A stretch of 64,000 nucleotides of DNA from assembly GCF_019930585.1 (NCBI RefSeq), contig NZ_CP082839.1, forward strand, positions 868,001-932,000, read 5' to 3'. Origin of the DNA: Sphingomonas nostoxanthinifaciens. Its GTDB lineage: Bacteria; Pseudomonadota; Alphaproteobacteria; Sphingomonadales; Sphingomonadaceae. The first letter of the stretch is position 1; each line of letters begins with the position of its first letter. The translations under genes and the position numbers were made by a program. Of this stretch, positions 26,970 through 36,193 are shown piece by piece. The notes under the pieces are model-generated. The model searched no databases and was not told the origin of the DNA. It saw only the letters and a program-made list of their open reading frames with translations.

Positions 26970-28175
26970 ATGAAGCGCAGGACAGGTCAAGACCGTTCCA
27001 TCACCAGCCGCTGGCGGCCGGCGACTCAAGCGGTGCGCGGCGGCACCGCCCGATCGGAATTCGGCGAGACCAGCGAGGCGTTGTTCCTCACCTCCGGCTA
27101 TTCCTACGATTGCGCGGGCGACGCCGCCGCGCGCTTCGCCGGCGAGCAGCAGGGGATGACCTATTCGCGCCTGCAGAACCCGACCGTCGAGATGCTGGAG
27201 CAGCGAATCGCGCTGATGGAGGGCGCGGAGGCATGCCGCGCGATGGCAACCGGCATGGCGGCGATGACCGCGGCCTTGCTGTGCCAGCTCGAACAGGGCG
27301 ATCATATCGTCGCCGGCCGCGCCGCCTTTGGCTCGTGCCGCTGGCTGACCGATACCTTGCTGCCGAAGTTCGGCATCGCGACGACGATCGTCGACGGGCG
27401 CGATACCGATCAGTGGCGCGACGCGATCCAGCCCAACACCAAATTGTTCTTCTTCGAGACGCCGGCTAACCCGACGCTCGACATCGTCGACCTGGGCGCG
27501 GTGTGCGGCATCGCACGCGAGGCGGGCATCCTCTCGGTGGTCGACAATGCCTTCGCCTCGCCGGTCCTGCAGCGGCCGCTGGAACATGGCGCCGACATCG
27601 TCGCTTATTCGGCCACCAAGATGATGGACGGGCAGGGGCGCGTGCTGGCCGGCGCGGTGTGCGGGCACGAGGACTTCATCGAGAAGACTCTGCTGTCGTT
27701 CACCCGCAACACCGGGCCGACGCTTTCGGCATTCAACGCCTGGGTGGTGCTGAAGGGGCTGGAAACGCTCGATCTGCGCATCCGCCGCCAGAGCGAGAAT
27801 GCGCTTGCGGTGGCACGCTTCCTCGATGGCCGCGTGGCGACGCTCTATCCGGGGCTGGAAAGCCATCCGCAGCATGCACTGGCGATGCGGCAGATGGAGG
27901 CCGCCGGCACGATCCTCGCGGTCACGGTCGATGGCGGGCGGGAACAGGCGCACGGGCTGCTCGACGCGCTGGAACTGATCGACATCTCCAACAATATCGG
28001 CGACTCACGCTCGCTGATGACGCATCCCGCCTCGACCACGCATGCCGGGCTGTCGGCCGAGACGCGCACCGCGATGGGCGTGACCGAGGGGATGCTGCGC
28101 CTCAACGTCGGGCTGGAGGATCCGCAGGACGTGATCGACGATCTCGATCATGCGTTGCGCGCGGTCGGGCTATGA
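26970..28175 (+). CDS. metZ: O-succinylhomoserine sulfhydrylase
   Basis: The 401-aa PLP enzyme of the Cys/Met metabolism family shows FLTSGYSYDCAGDAA, YSRLQNPTVEMLEQRIA, FFFETPANPTLDIVD and the PLP lysine in YSATKMMDGQGRVLAG. The SGYxYD and NPT features fit the MetZ subgroup, which makes homocysteine from O-succinylhomoserine and sulfide. The metZ, apaG and lysR genes overlap by 4 nt each, so they are translated from one message. AhcY, 6.4 kb away, produces homocysteine by the recycling route. Confidence 0.93.
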   Translation: MKRRTGQDRSITSRWRPATQAVRGGTARSEFGETSEALFLTSGYSYDCAGDAAARFAGEQQGMTYSRLQNPTVEMLEQRIALMEGAEACRAMATGMAAMTAALLCQLEQGDHIVAGRAAFGSCRWLTDTLLPKFGIATTIVDGRDTDQWRDAIQPNTKLFFFETPANPTLDIVDLGAVCGIAREAGILSVVDNAFASPVLQRPLEHGADIVAYSATKMMDGQGRVLAGAVCGHEDFIEKTLLSFTRNTGPTLSAFNAWVVLKGLETLDLRIRRQSENALAVARFLDGRVATLYPGLESHPQHALAMRQMEAAGTILAVTVDGGREQAHGLLDALELIDISNNIGDSRSLMTHPASTTHAGLSAETRTAMGVTEGMLRLNVGLEDPQDVIDDLDHALRAVGL

Positions 28176-28585
28176 GCAGTCCCACGCTCGGCCTGTTCTT
28201 CCCCCACAGCGCCACGACGGGCGACGTGGTGGTGCGCGTGGCGGTGAGCTTTCTTCACGATCAGTCGGAGCCGGCGCACGGCCGCTGGTTCTGGTCGTAC
28301 CATATCCGGATCGAGAATGAGGGAACGCGCGAGATCCAGCTCCTCGCGCGCCGCTGGATCATCACCGACGGGCGCGGCGCGCGCCGCCATGTCGAGGGCG
28401 AGGGCGTCGTCGGCGAGCAGCCGGTGATCGGGCCGGGCGACTCGTTCGATTATGTCTCGGGCTGCCCGCTGGAAACGCCTTCCGGCGCGATGGAGGGCAG
28501 CTACAGCATGGTCGCAGCGGACGGGCGTAGCTTCGATGTCACGATCCCGCGCTTTCCGCTCAACGGCCCGGCGGTGGCGGAATGA
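28172..28585 (+). CDS. apaG: ApaG domain protein
   Basis: The 137-aa single-domain protein has the ApaG beta-sandwich: VRVAVSFLHDQSEPAHGRW, IRIENEGTREIQLLARRWII, VVGEQPVIGPGDSFDYVSG and the MEGSYSMV region. ApaG has been linked to divalent-cation resistance, but its molecular role is unsettled. Its ATG overlaps the metZ stop (ATGA) and its stop overlaps the lysR start. Length is normal. Confidence 0.95.
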   Translation: MSSPTLGLFFPHSATTGDVVVRVAVSFLHDQSEPAHGRWFWSYHIRIENEGTREIQLLARRWIITDGRGARRHVEGEGVVGEQPVIGPGDSFDYVSGCPLETPSGAMEGSYSMVAADGRSFDVTIPRFPLNGPAVAE

Positions 28586-29367
28586 AGCGGACCCATCTGC
28601 CGTTGAACGGCCTGCGCGTGCTGGATGCCGCCGCGCGCTATTTGTCGTTCACCCGCGCGGCGGACGAGCTGGCGGTGACGCCCGCCGCCGTCGGCCAGCA
28701 GATCCGCACGCTGGAAGATGTGCTGGGCGTCGTCCTGTTTCGCCGCACCGCCAAGGGGTTGGAACTGACGCCGGAGGGCGCGGCGGGGCTCGACGCGCTG
28801 CGGCGCGGTTTCCTCGAGATGGAGGAAGCGGTGCGCGCGATGCAGGCGCAGCAATCGTCCCGCCATCTCACGATCGCAGCACCGCGCGACTTCACCGCCA
28901 AGTGGCTCGGCGCGCGGCTCGCCGCTTATGGGCGGACCGATCCCGAGCTCGCCTTCGCGCTGGTGGCGTCCGACGACGGGCTCGATTTCACTCAGGCGAA
29001 TCTCGATCTGGCGGTATGCTTCACCGGCGAGAAGGGTGAGCATGAAGGCGTGCCGATCGGGCCGCGCGCGTTCGTCACGGTGGGGGCGCCCGATGGATCG
29101 GCGCGGCCGATTGGCTGGCCCGGCTGCCCGGGCGGGGAAAGCGAGCCGATCGCGACGGTGGCCGATGCCGGCCTTGCGATCGACGCCGCGATTGCGGGTC
29201 TGGGCCGCGCCACCGTACCGGTGCTGCTGGCGGAGGCCGATCTGGCCGCCGGTCGGGCGGTGGAGTTCGGCCGGCAGGAGGTCGAGCGAGGCTATTGGCT
29301 GATCGCGCCGGTGCCGCAGTGGCGGCAGAAGAAGGTCAAGTCGCTGGTCGCCGCGCTGACGCAGTAG
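28582..29367 (+). CDS. LysR family regulator, GcvA-like
   Basis: The 261-aa protein has an N-terminal winged HTH in the GcvA subgroup style (LPLNGLRVLDAAARYLSFTR; AADELAVTPAAVGQQIRTLE; LFRRTAKGLELTPEG). A shortened substrate-binding domain follows, with the RHLTIAAPRDFTAKWL strand. The usual LysR length is near 300, so the effector domain is compact. It is the last gene of the metZ-apaG unit, so it might sense a sulfur amino acid metabolite, but no target site is evident. Confidence 0.9.
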   Translation: MKRTHLPLNGLRVLDAAARYLSFTRAADELAVTPAAVGQQIRTLEDVLGVVLFRRTAKGLELTPEGAAGLDALRRGFLEMEEAVRAMQAQQSSRHLTIAAPRDFTAKWLGARLAAYGRTDPELAFALVASDDGLDFTQANLDLAVCFTGEKGEHEGVPIGPRAFVTVGAPDGSARPIGWPGCPGGESEPIATVADAGLAIDAAIAGLGRATVPVLLAEADLAAGRAVEFGRQEVERGYWLIAPVPQWRQKKVKSLVAALTQ

Positions 29368-29404
29368 CTGAGCCTGACGACTAAGCGTTAACTCCGGAAG
29401 ATAT

Positions 29405-29534
29405 CGTCACCCCGGACTTGTTCCGGGGGCCACCGACCCGCGAGCGCGGCGTCAAGGCGAGGGGTGGATGCCGGAACAGGTCCGGCATGACGGATGGGAA
29501 TTGCAGATGGGATGCCAGCCTGCGCTGGCATGAC
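29405..29534. repeat. Composite intergenic palindromic repeat
   Basis: This 130-bp stretch holds two repeat types in series. First comes GTCACCCCGGACTTGTTCC with its mirror GGAACAGGTCCGGCATGACG about 70 bp on. Then comes GATGCCAGCCTGCGCTGGCA followed by TGACGG. The first type recurs near 61047-61082 and the second, as CCCAGCCTGTGCTGGGATGA, near 43897. It lies between the convergent lysR and outer-membrane protein genes and may terminate both. Confidence 0.8.
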
Positions 29535-29543
29535 GGGCGGACT

Positions 29544-30185
29544 CTAGAAGCGGTAGCCCAGCGCCAGCTGGAGGATCGGGTAGACCTTGAAACGCGACAG
29601 ATCTCGTTGGAGGCTCGCCTCCTCCTGCTCCAGCCGCGTCTGCGGAATCAGCCCGGTCGACGAGGTGAATTTCGACAGGTTGATCATGCCCTGGAACATC
29701 ACGCCGGCATCGACACCGATCATGAAGCCGCGCTTGAGCTTGCCGCTGAAGCCGATCGTCGCGGTCGGCGCGACGCTGCGCACCTTGGCCTGGCCCAGAA
29801 GCGACCCGATCTGCTGCGGCGTGAAGACCATGCCGCCGACATTGGCGTCGCTGGTCGGCATCGCCTCCACGCTCGCCCGGTTGCCATTCTCGCGACCGCC
29901 GAGCGAAAAGCGGAAATTGCCGCCGAATGGATAGATGTCGATCGCGGTGCCCGCCGATTGCAGGTGGGCGTGGCCGTCATAATGTAGATCGTTGGAATTG
30001 AAGCCGTGGCTGAACGCCAGGAAGGTCGCATCGGCGCGCAGGCCGAACGACTTGTTGATGCGATAAGCAAGCTGCGGGCCGACGCCCAGGGTGCCGCCCG
30101 TGACCGAGAGCGACAGATTGCCCTCGGCAAAGGCCGGTGCGGCGGCGAGGAGCGCGAGGGCAGTGAACGCAACGCTACGAAACAT
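29544..30185 (-). CDS. Small outer-membrane beta-barrel protein
   Basis: The 213-aa protein has a clean signal peptide (FTALALLAAAPAFA). Alternating hydrophobic strands (LSLSVTGGTLGVGPQLAYRI; SFGLRADATFLAFSHGF; GNFRFSLGGR) end in LQLALGYRF, with the terminal Phe recognised by the BAM machinery. Function is not recognised; an OmpA-barrel or OmpW-like role is possible. A 125-bp AT-richer gap separates it from the downstream end of parE. Confidence 0.75.
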   Translation of the reverse strand: MFRSVAFTALALLAAAPAFAEGNLSLSVTGGTLGVGPQLAYRINKSFGLRADATFLAFSHGFNSNDLHYDGHAHLQSAGTAIDIYPFGGNFRFSLGGRENGNRASVEAMPTSDANVGGMVFTPQQIGSLLGQAKVRSVAPTATIGFSGKLKRGFMIGVDAGVMFQGMINLSKFTSSTGLIPQTRLEQEEASLQRDLSRFKVYPILQLALGYRF

Positions 30186-30310
30186 AACTGGGCCCCCCTC
30201 GCTCGACGAGGACCGTGATAGTTTCTATTGGTTAAGATCGCGTTGGTGTGGCCGGCTAAGTCTTTGGTCTAAAGCTATTATTCCGCAGGCGTATCGAATG
30301 CGGCGACGCG

Positions 30311-32305
<1,995 letters not shown>

Positions 32306-32352
32306 CTAGGTCATTTCGTGCGGCTGCGTCACCCCCGATATGTTCCGGTGCG

Positions 32353-32796
32353 TCAGAACTGCGGTGGGGGTAGCCCCTGCTTGGCGCGGCGGACCTCTTC
32401 CTGTCGCATCGGCATCGCGTCGATCGCACCGATCAGGGTGCGGCCGTCGATCGGTCGATCGGAGGCGACCGCGACATGCCCGTCCTTGCCGATCAGCAGC
32501 GCCTTGAACACGGGCTGAGGTACCTTGAAGGCGTGGCGGAGATGCTCGGCCTTGTCGTGTGCGCCGATCACCGCCTGATCGGCGACCTGCACGAAGGCGA
32601 GGTCGCGCGATGCGGCATCCAGCGCGATCGCCGCCATCGCCTTGCGCTCCTCGGTCAGCCGCGGGTCGCGCAGGCTGGGCGCGAACACCAGCAGCACGCG
32701 CTGGTGATATTGCATGCCGGCGACCGAGCGGAGATCGCCGGTGCCGGCGGTGGCGGCAGTGCCGACGATCGCGGCGGCGAGAAGCAGGCGTTTCAT
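32353..32796 (-). CDS. Exported DUF4174 protein
   Basis: The 147-aa protein has a signal peptide (KRLLLAAAIVGTAATAG) and a thioredoxin-fold-like DUF4174 domain (RVLLVFAPSLRDPRLTEER; FKALLIGKDGHVAVASDRPI; IDAMPMRQEEVRR). There is no CxxC, so redox activity is not suggested. Function is unknown. The start ATG 32796 gives the signal peptide directly; a GTG at 32817 in frame is less likely. Confidence 0.82.
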   Translation of the reverse strand: MKRLLLAAAIVGTAATAGTGDLRSVAGMQYHQRVLLVFAPSLRDPRLTEERKAMAAIALDAASRDLAFVQVADQAVIGAHDKAEHLRHAFKVPQPVFKALLIGKDGHVAVASDRPIDGRTLIGAIDAMPMRQEEVRRAKQGLPPPQF

Positions 32797-32841
32797 GGGG
32801 CCGGAACGCGCGCGCACGCGGCGCGATCCCCGACGGTGCGA

Positions 32842-33159
32842 TCAGCCGACGACGGCGCGGCCCGAAAAAGCATCGGCGAGAGCGACTGCGCTGATCGGCG
32901 TCACGAACTCGCAGCCGAACGCCTTGCCCTCGCGCCAGATGACGCGCGCCTCGACCGGTTTCGGCCCGGCCAGTTGAAGGTGCACCACGGCGCCCACGTC
33001 CGACTCGGCAGCGCCCTCGGCCCGGAAGCCGTGCAGCGACAGATCGCGCACGATCACCGTCCGCGTGATCCCGCCATTCGCGATCGTGCCCGACGTGTCG
33101 CCGGTACGGCGTTCCGATCGGCGGCGTTCGGTGACGTGCAGCTTCGCCCGAAAAGACAT
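32842..33159 (-). CDS. PilZ domain protein
   Basis: The 105-aa single-domain protein has both c-di-GMP binding elements of PilZ domains: the arginine-rich RRRSERR near residue 12 and RDLSLHGFR near residue 38. It then has the strands VVHLQLAGPKPVEARVIW and FGCEFV. It probably binds cyclic di-GMP and acts on a partner by protein contact; the partner is not visible here. It is convergent with nothing and lies 209 bp from the divergent gene at 33372. Confidence 0.88.
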   Translation of the reverse strand: MSFRAKLHVTERRRSERRTGDTSGTIANGGITRTVIVRDLSLHGFRAEGAAESDVGAVVHLQLAGPKPVEARVIWREGKAFGCEFVTPISAVALADAFSGRAVVG

Positions 33160-33371
33160 TGGCCGATCATAGCCAAATCACGCGCCGCGCTCCAGCGTCC
33201 ATCGATCCGTGCCCAGGCTGCTTCCAGGGGCGCGCGCAAGGCCGGAAGGTTAACCCGGCATCGAGCATCAACATTCGACCAATGATCTTCGATCTTTAGG
33301 TCGTGATTCATCATTTCCGGGCAGATTGGCGCTGCGCTTGGGGGAGTGCCTGTTCTGCTTGGAGGGCAATG

Positions 33372-34502
33372 ATGTTCAAGGGGTTCCTGGGGGGCGCGGC
33401 CGCAGCCGCAATGCTCATTTCACCGGCGGGCGCGGCATGCTGGAGCGCGGAGGACAGCTCGGCGGCGACGGTGCGCCAGTTCCAGTCGATGCTGATGGTG
33501 GCGGCTTTGCGCTGTCAGGCGGCCGGCCACGGCATGATGAGCGACTACAATGCGTTCGTTCTTGCCAACAGGGTGGCGATCGTCAGCCAGAACGAACGAT
33601 TGAAAGCGCATTTCATCCACGCTCGCGGCCCGGTCGAGGGACAGCGCGCTTATGATGCCTTCACCACCTCGATGGCCAACGGCTATGGCGCCGGGCGCAG
33701 CGGAGCCGAGGATTGCGTGGGCGTCGCAGCACTCGCGCGCGAGGCCGGAATGATGGCGGGCTCGGTCGAAGGCCTGCTGCTGATCGCCGAACGTCAGGGC
33801 ATTGCTGCCCAACTTGCCGAGGGTGCGTGCGGTCGCGAACCGTCGGTCGCGCCGGCCGTGCTGACGGTGCCGGCATCGCCGCCGACCGATGCCCTTGTTC
33901 CGGCCGCGGCGGTGATGGTCGCGTCGGCGATGGCGAACGGAGCCCCGCTTCCCGCCGGCTACGAGCCGGTGCCGGGAGACGAATCGGTCGCAGCGACGCC
34001 GGTCGGCAAGGTCGATCCGGCGGCGGCATTCGCTCCGGCCGCGCCCGTGGCACAGGCGGCGGTGATGGTCGCGGCGGCCGCGTCTGCGCCGATGCCGGCT
34101 GCGGCAGCCGCCCCCGCTCCCGCGCCGCAATATGCCCAGCAGGCGCCCCAATATGCGCCGCAGCCGCGCTACGCCGAGCCCGCACCCCAATATGCGCCGC
34201 GTTATGCCGAGGCAGCGCCGCAATATGCCCCACGCTATGCGGAGCCGGCTCCGCAGTATCGGCCTGCGCCGCGCTATGCGGAAGCGCCGCGGCAATATGC
34301 CGATCGTGCGCCAGCCCCTGGCTATGACTATCCCGCGCCGCGCTACCAGCAGGCGCCGCAATATCAGGCGGCCGACTATCCCGAACCACCGCGCTACGCG
34401 CCCCAGCCTGCTTACGAGCAGGCGCCGCGCTATGCCCCGCAACCGGGTTATGCGCCGCAACCGGGCTACGCCCCGCAGCCGGGATGGGACGGGCGGAACT
34501 GA
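33372..34502 (+). CDS. Secreted protein with Tyr/Pro/Gln/Ala-rich C-terminal repeats
   Basis: The 376-aa protein has a signal peptide (MFKGFLGGAAAAAMLISPAGA), a folded N-terminal region of ~150 residues with cysteines (ALRCQAAGH; AEDCVGVAAL; EGACGR), an Ala/Pro/Val-rich spacer, and a tail from about residue 250 made of YAPQP, QYAPRYAE and similar units. The tail is low complexity and probably disordered. GGAGGG at 33361-33366 supports ATG 33372 (ATG 33369 also possible). Function not recognised; a cell-surface or wall-binding role is a guess. Confidence 0.7.
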   Translation: MFKGFLGGAAAAAMLISPAGAACWSAEDSSAATVRQFQSMLMVAALRCQAAGHGMMSDYNAFVLANRVAIVSQNERLKAHFIHARGPVEGQRAYDAFTTSMANGYGAGRSGAEDCVGVAALAREAGMMAGSVEGLLLIAERQGIAAQLAEGACGREPSVAPAVLTVPASPPTDALVPAAAVMVASAMANGAPLPAGYEPVPGDESVAATPVGKVDPAAAFAPAAPVAQAAVMVAAAASAPMPAAAAAPAPAPQYAQQAPQYAPQPRYAEPAPQYAPRYAEAAPQYAPRYAEPAPQYRPAPRYAEAPRQYADRAPAPGYDYPAPRYQQAPQYQAADYPEPPRYAPQPAYEQAPRYAPQPGYAPQPGYAPQPGWDGRN

Positions 34503-34521
34503 TATAAGGAAAGCTTTATAT
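34502..34521. promoter_or_regulatory. Palindromic site upstream of ahcY
   Basis: ATATAAGG-AAAG-CTTTATAT is an interrupted palindrome with perfect outer ATATAA/TTATAT arms. It overlaps the stop codon of the preceding gene and lies 86 bp before the ahcY GTG. It is markedly AT-rich for this genome. A transcription-factor site, for instance for an ArsR-type regulator of methionine-cycle genes, is plausible; the factor is unknown. Confidence 0.5.
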
Positions 34522-34607
34522 TGCGTCGGCACATCCGGATAGGGTAGGCGCGGCGGCATGCGGGGACGGCCCCGCCGCCGTCCCGCCTTCCTTCAGGAGA
34601 ATATCGC

Positions 34608-36017
34608 GTGGCCACCGCCGCTCTCGACAGCTTCAACGACTATCTGGTCCACGACATCGCGCTCGCCGGCTGGGGCCGCAAGGAGATCGTGATCGCCGAG
34701 ACCGAGATGCCCGGCCTGATGGCGCTCCGCGAGGAATATGGCACGAGCCAGCCGCTGAAGGGCGCGAAGATCACTGGCTCGCTCCACATGACGATCCAGA
34801 CCGCTGTGCTGATCGAGACGCTCACCGCGCTCGGCGCCGAGGTCCGCTGGGCATCGTGCAACATCTTCTCGACGCAGGATCACGCCGCGGCTGCAATCGC
34901 CGCCGCCGGCATCCCGGTGTTCGCGGTCAAGGGCGAGTCGCTCGCCGAATATTGGGATTATGTCGGCAAGATCTTCGACTGGGGCGACGAGCCCTGCAAC
35001 ATGATCCTCGACGACGGCGGCGACGCGACGATGTTCGCTCTGCTCGGCGCCAAGCTGGAAGCCGGCGGCACGCTGGCCGAGCCGGAGAATGACGAAGAGG
35101 TCGAGTTCCACCGCGCGCTCAAGGCGTTCGTCGCCGCCAAGCCCGGCTACCTGACCGCCACCGTCAAGGCGATCAAGGGCGTCTCGGAAGAGACCACCAC
35201 CGGCGTCCACCGCCTGTACGAGATCGCCAAGCGCGGCGAGCTGCCGTTCCCGGCGATCAACGTCAACGACAGCGTCACCAAGTCGAAGTTCGACAATCTC
35301 TACGGCTGCAAGGAGTCGCTGGTCGACGCGATCCGTCGCGCCACCGACGTGATGCTCGCCGGCAAGGTCGCGGCGGTCGCGGGCTTCGGCGACGTCGGCA
35401 AGGGCTCGGCGCAGTCGCTCCGCAACGGCGGCGCACGCGTGATCGTGACCGAGATCGATCCGATCTGCGCGCTGCAGGCGGCGATGGAGGGCTTCGAGGT
35501 CGTGACGATGGAAGAGGCCGCCGAGCGCGCCGACATCTTCGTGACGGCGACGGGCAATGCCGACGTCATCACCGCCGATCACATGGCGAAGATGAAGCCG
35601 ATGGCGATCGTCTGCAACATCGGCCACTTCGACAGCGAGATCCAGATCGCGGCTCTGTCCAACTACAAGTGGACCGAGATCAAGCCGCAGGTCGACCTGG
35701 TCGAGTTCCCCGGCGGCAAGGAGATCATCGTGCTGGCCAAGGGCCGGCTGGTGAACCTCGGCTGCGCGACCGGCCATCCGAGCTTCGTCATGTCGTCGTC
35801 CTTCACCAACCAGGTGCTGGCGCAGATCGAATTGTTCGCCAAGGCGGACCAATATGCCAATCAGGTCTACGTCCTGCCGAAGCATCTCGACGAGAAGGTC
35901 GCCCGCCTCCACCTCGACAAGCTGGGCGTGAAGCTCTCCAAGCTGACCGAGAAGCAGGCTGCCTATATTGGCGTGTCGACCGAAGGTCCGTTCAAGCCCG
36001 ATCACTACCGCTACTGA
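34608..36017 (+). CDS. ahcY: Adenosylhomocysteinase
   Basis: The 469-aa NAD-dependent enzyme hydrolyses S-adenosylhomocysteine to adenosine and homocysteine, closing the methyl cycle. Clear motifs are [52 protein letters not shown], the NAD-binding [14 protein letters not shown] and the C-terminal KPDHYRY. The GTG start (34608) has AGGAGA 8 nt upstream. A strong hairpin follows the stop. The leader (34522-34607) contains a GC-rich inverted repeat but no recognisable SAH riboswitch core. Confidence 0.98.
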   Translation: MATAALDSFNDYLVHDIALAGWGRKEIVIAETEMPGLMALREEYGTSQPLKGAKITGSLHMTIQTAVLIETLTALGAEVRWASCNIFSTQDHAAAAIAAAGIPVFAVKGESLAEYWDYVGKIFDWGDEPCNMILDDGGDATMFALLGAKLEAGGTLAEPENDEEVEFHRALKAFVAAKPGYLTATVKAIKGVSEETTTGVHRLYEIAKRGELPFPAINVNDSVTKSKFDNLYGCKESLVDAIRRATDVMLAGKVAAVAGFGDVGKGSAQSLRNGGARVIVTEIDPICALQAAMEGFEVVTMEEAAERADIFVTATGNADVITADHMAKMKPMAIVCNIGHFDSEIQIAALSNYKWTEIKPQVDLVEFPGGKEIIVLAKGRLVNLGCATGHPSFVMSSSFTNQVLAQIELFAKADQYANQVYVLPKHLDEKVARLHLDKLGVKLSKLTEKQAAYIGVSTEGPFKPDHYRY

Positions 36018-36032
36018 TCGCGAAGGCGCCCG

Positions 36033-36070
36033 CCGTCCCTCTTTCAGCCTGCCGGCTGGATGAGGGACGG
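36033..36070 (+). terminator. Terminator-like hairpin after ahcY
   Basis: CCGTCCCTC and GAGGGACGG form a 9-bp stem, with an inner CAGCC/GGCTG stem beyond a small internal loop and a TGCC apex. It begins 15 nt after the ahcY stop. No U-run follows. Confidence 0.65.
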
Positions 36071-36193
36071 ACGGGTGCGGTCCGGGCAGCGTGACAGCTC
36101 GCCACAAAAGGGCGTGCATCCGCCCCCGCCTCTGTTCTAAGGCTATCGCATGCAGGGGCCTGCGCCGCGCCCGTTTCGGCCGGGCGTAAACCA

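Noticed and set aside
34522..34607. Possible SAH riboswitch in the ahcY leader
   Set aside because: A GC-rich inverted repeat is present, but the conserved core and pseudoknot of the SAH aptamer were not found.
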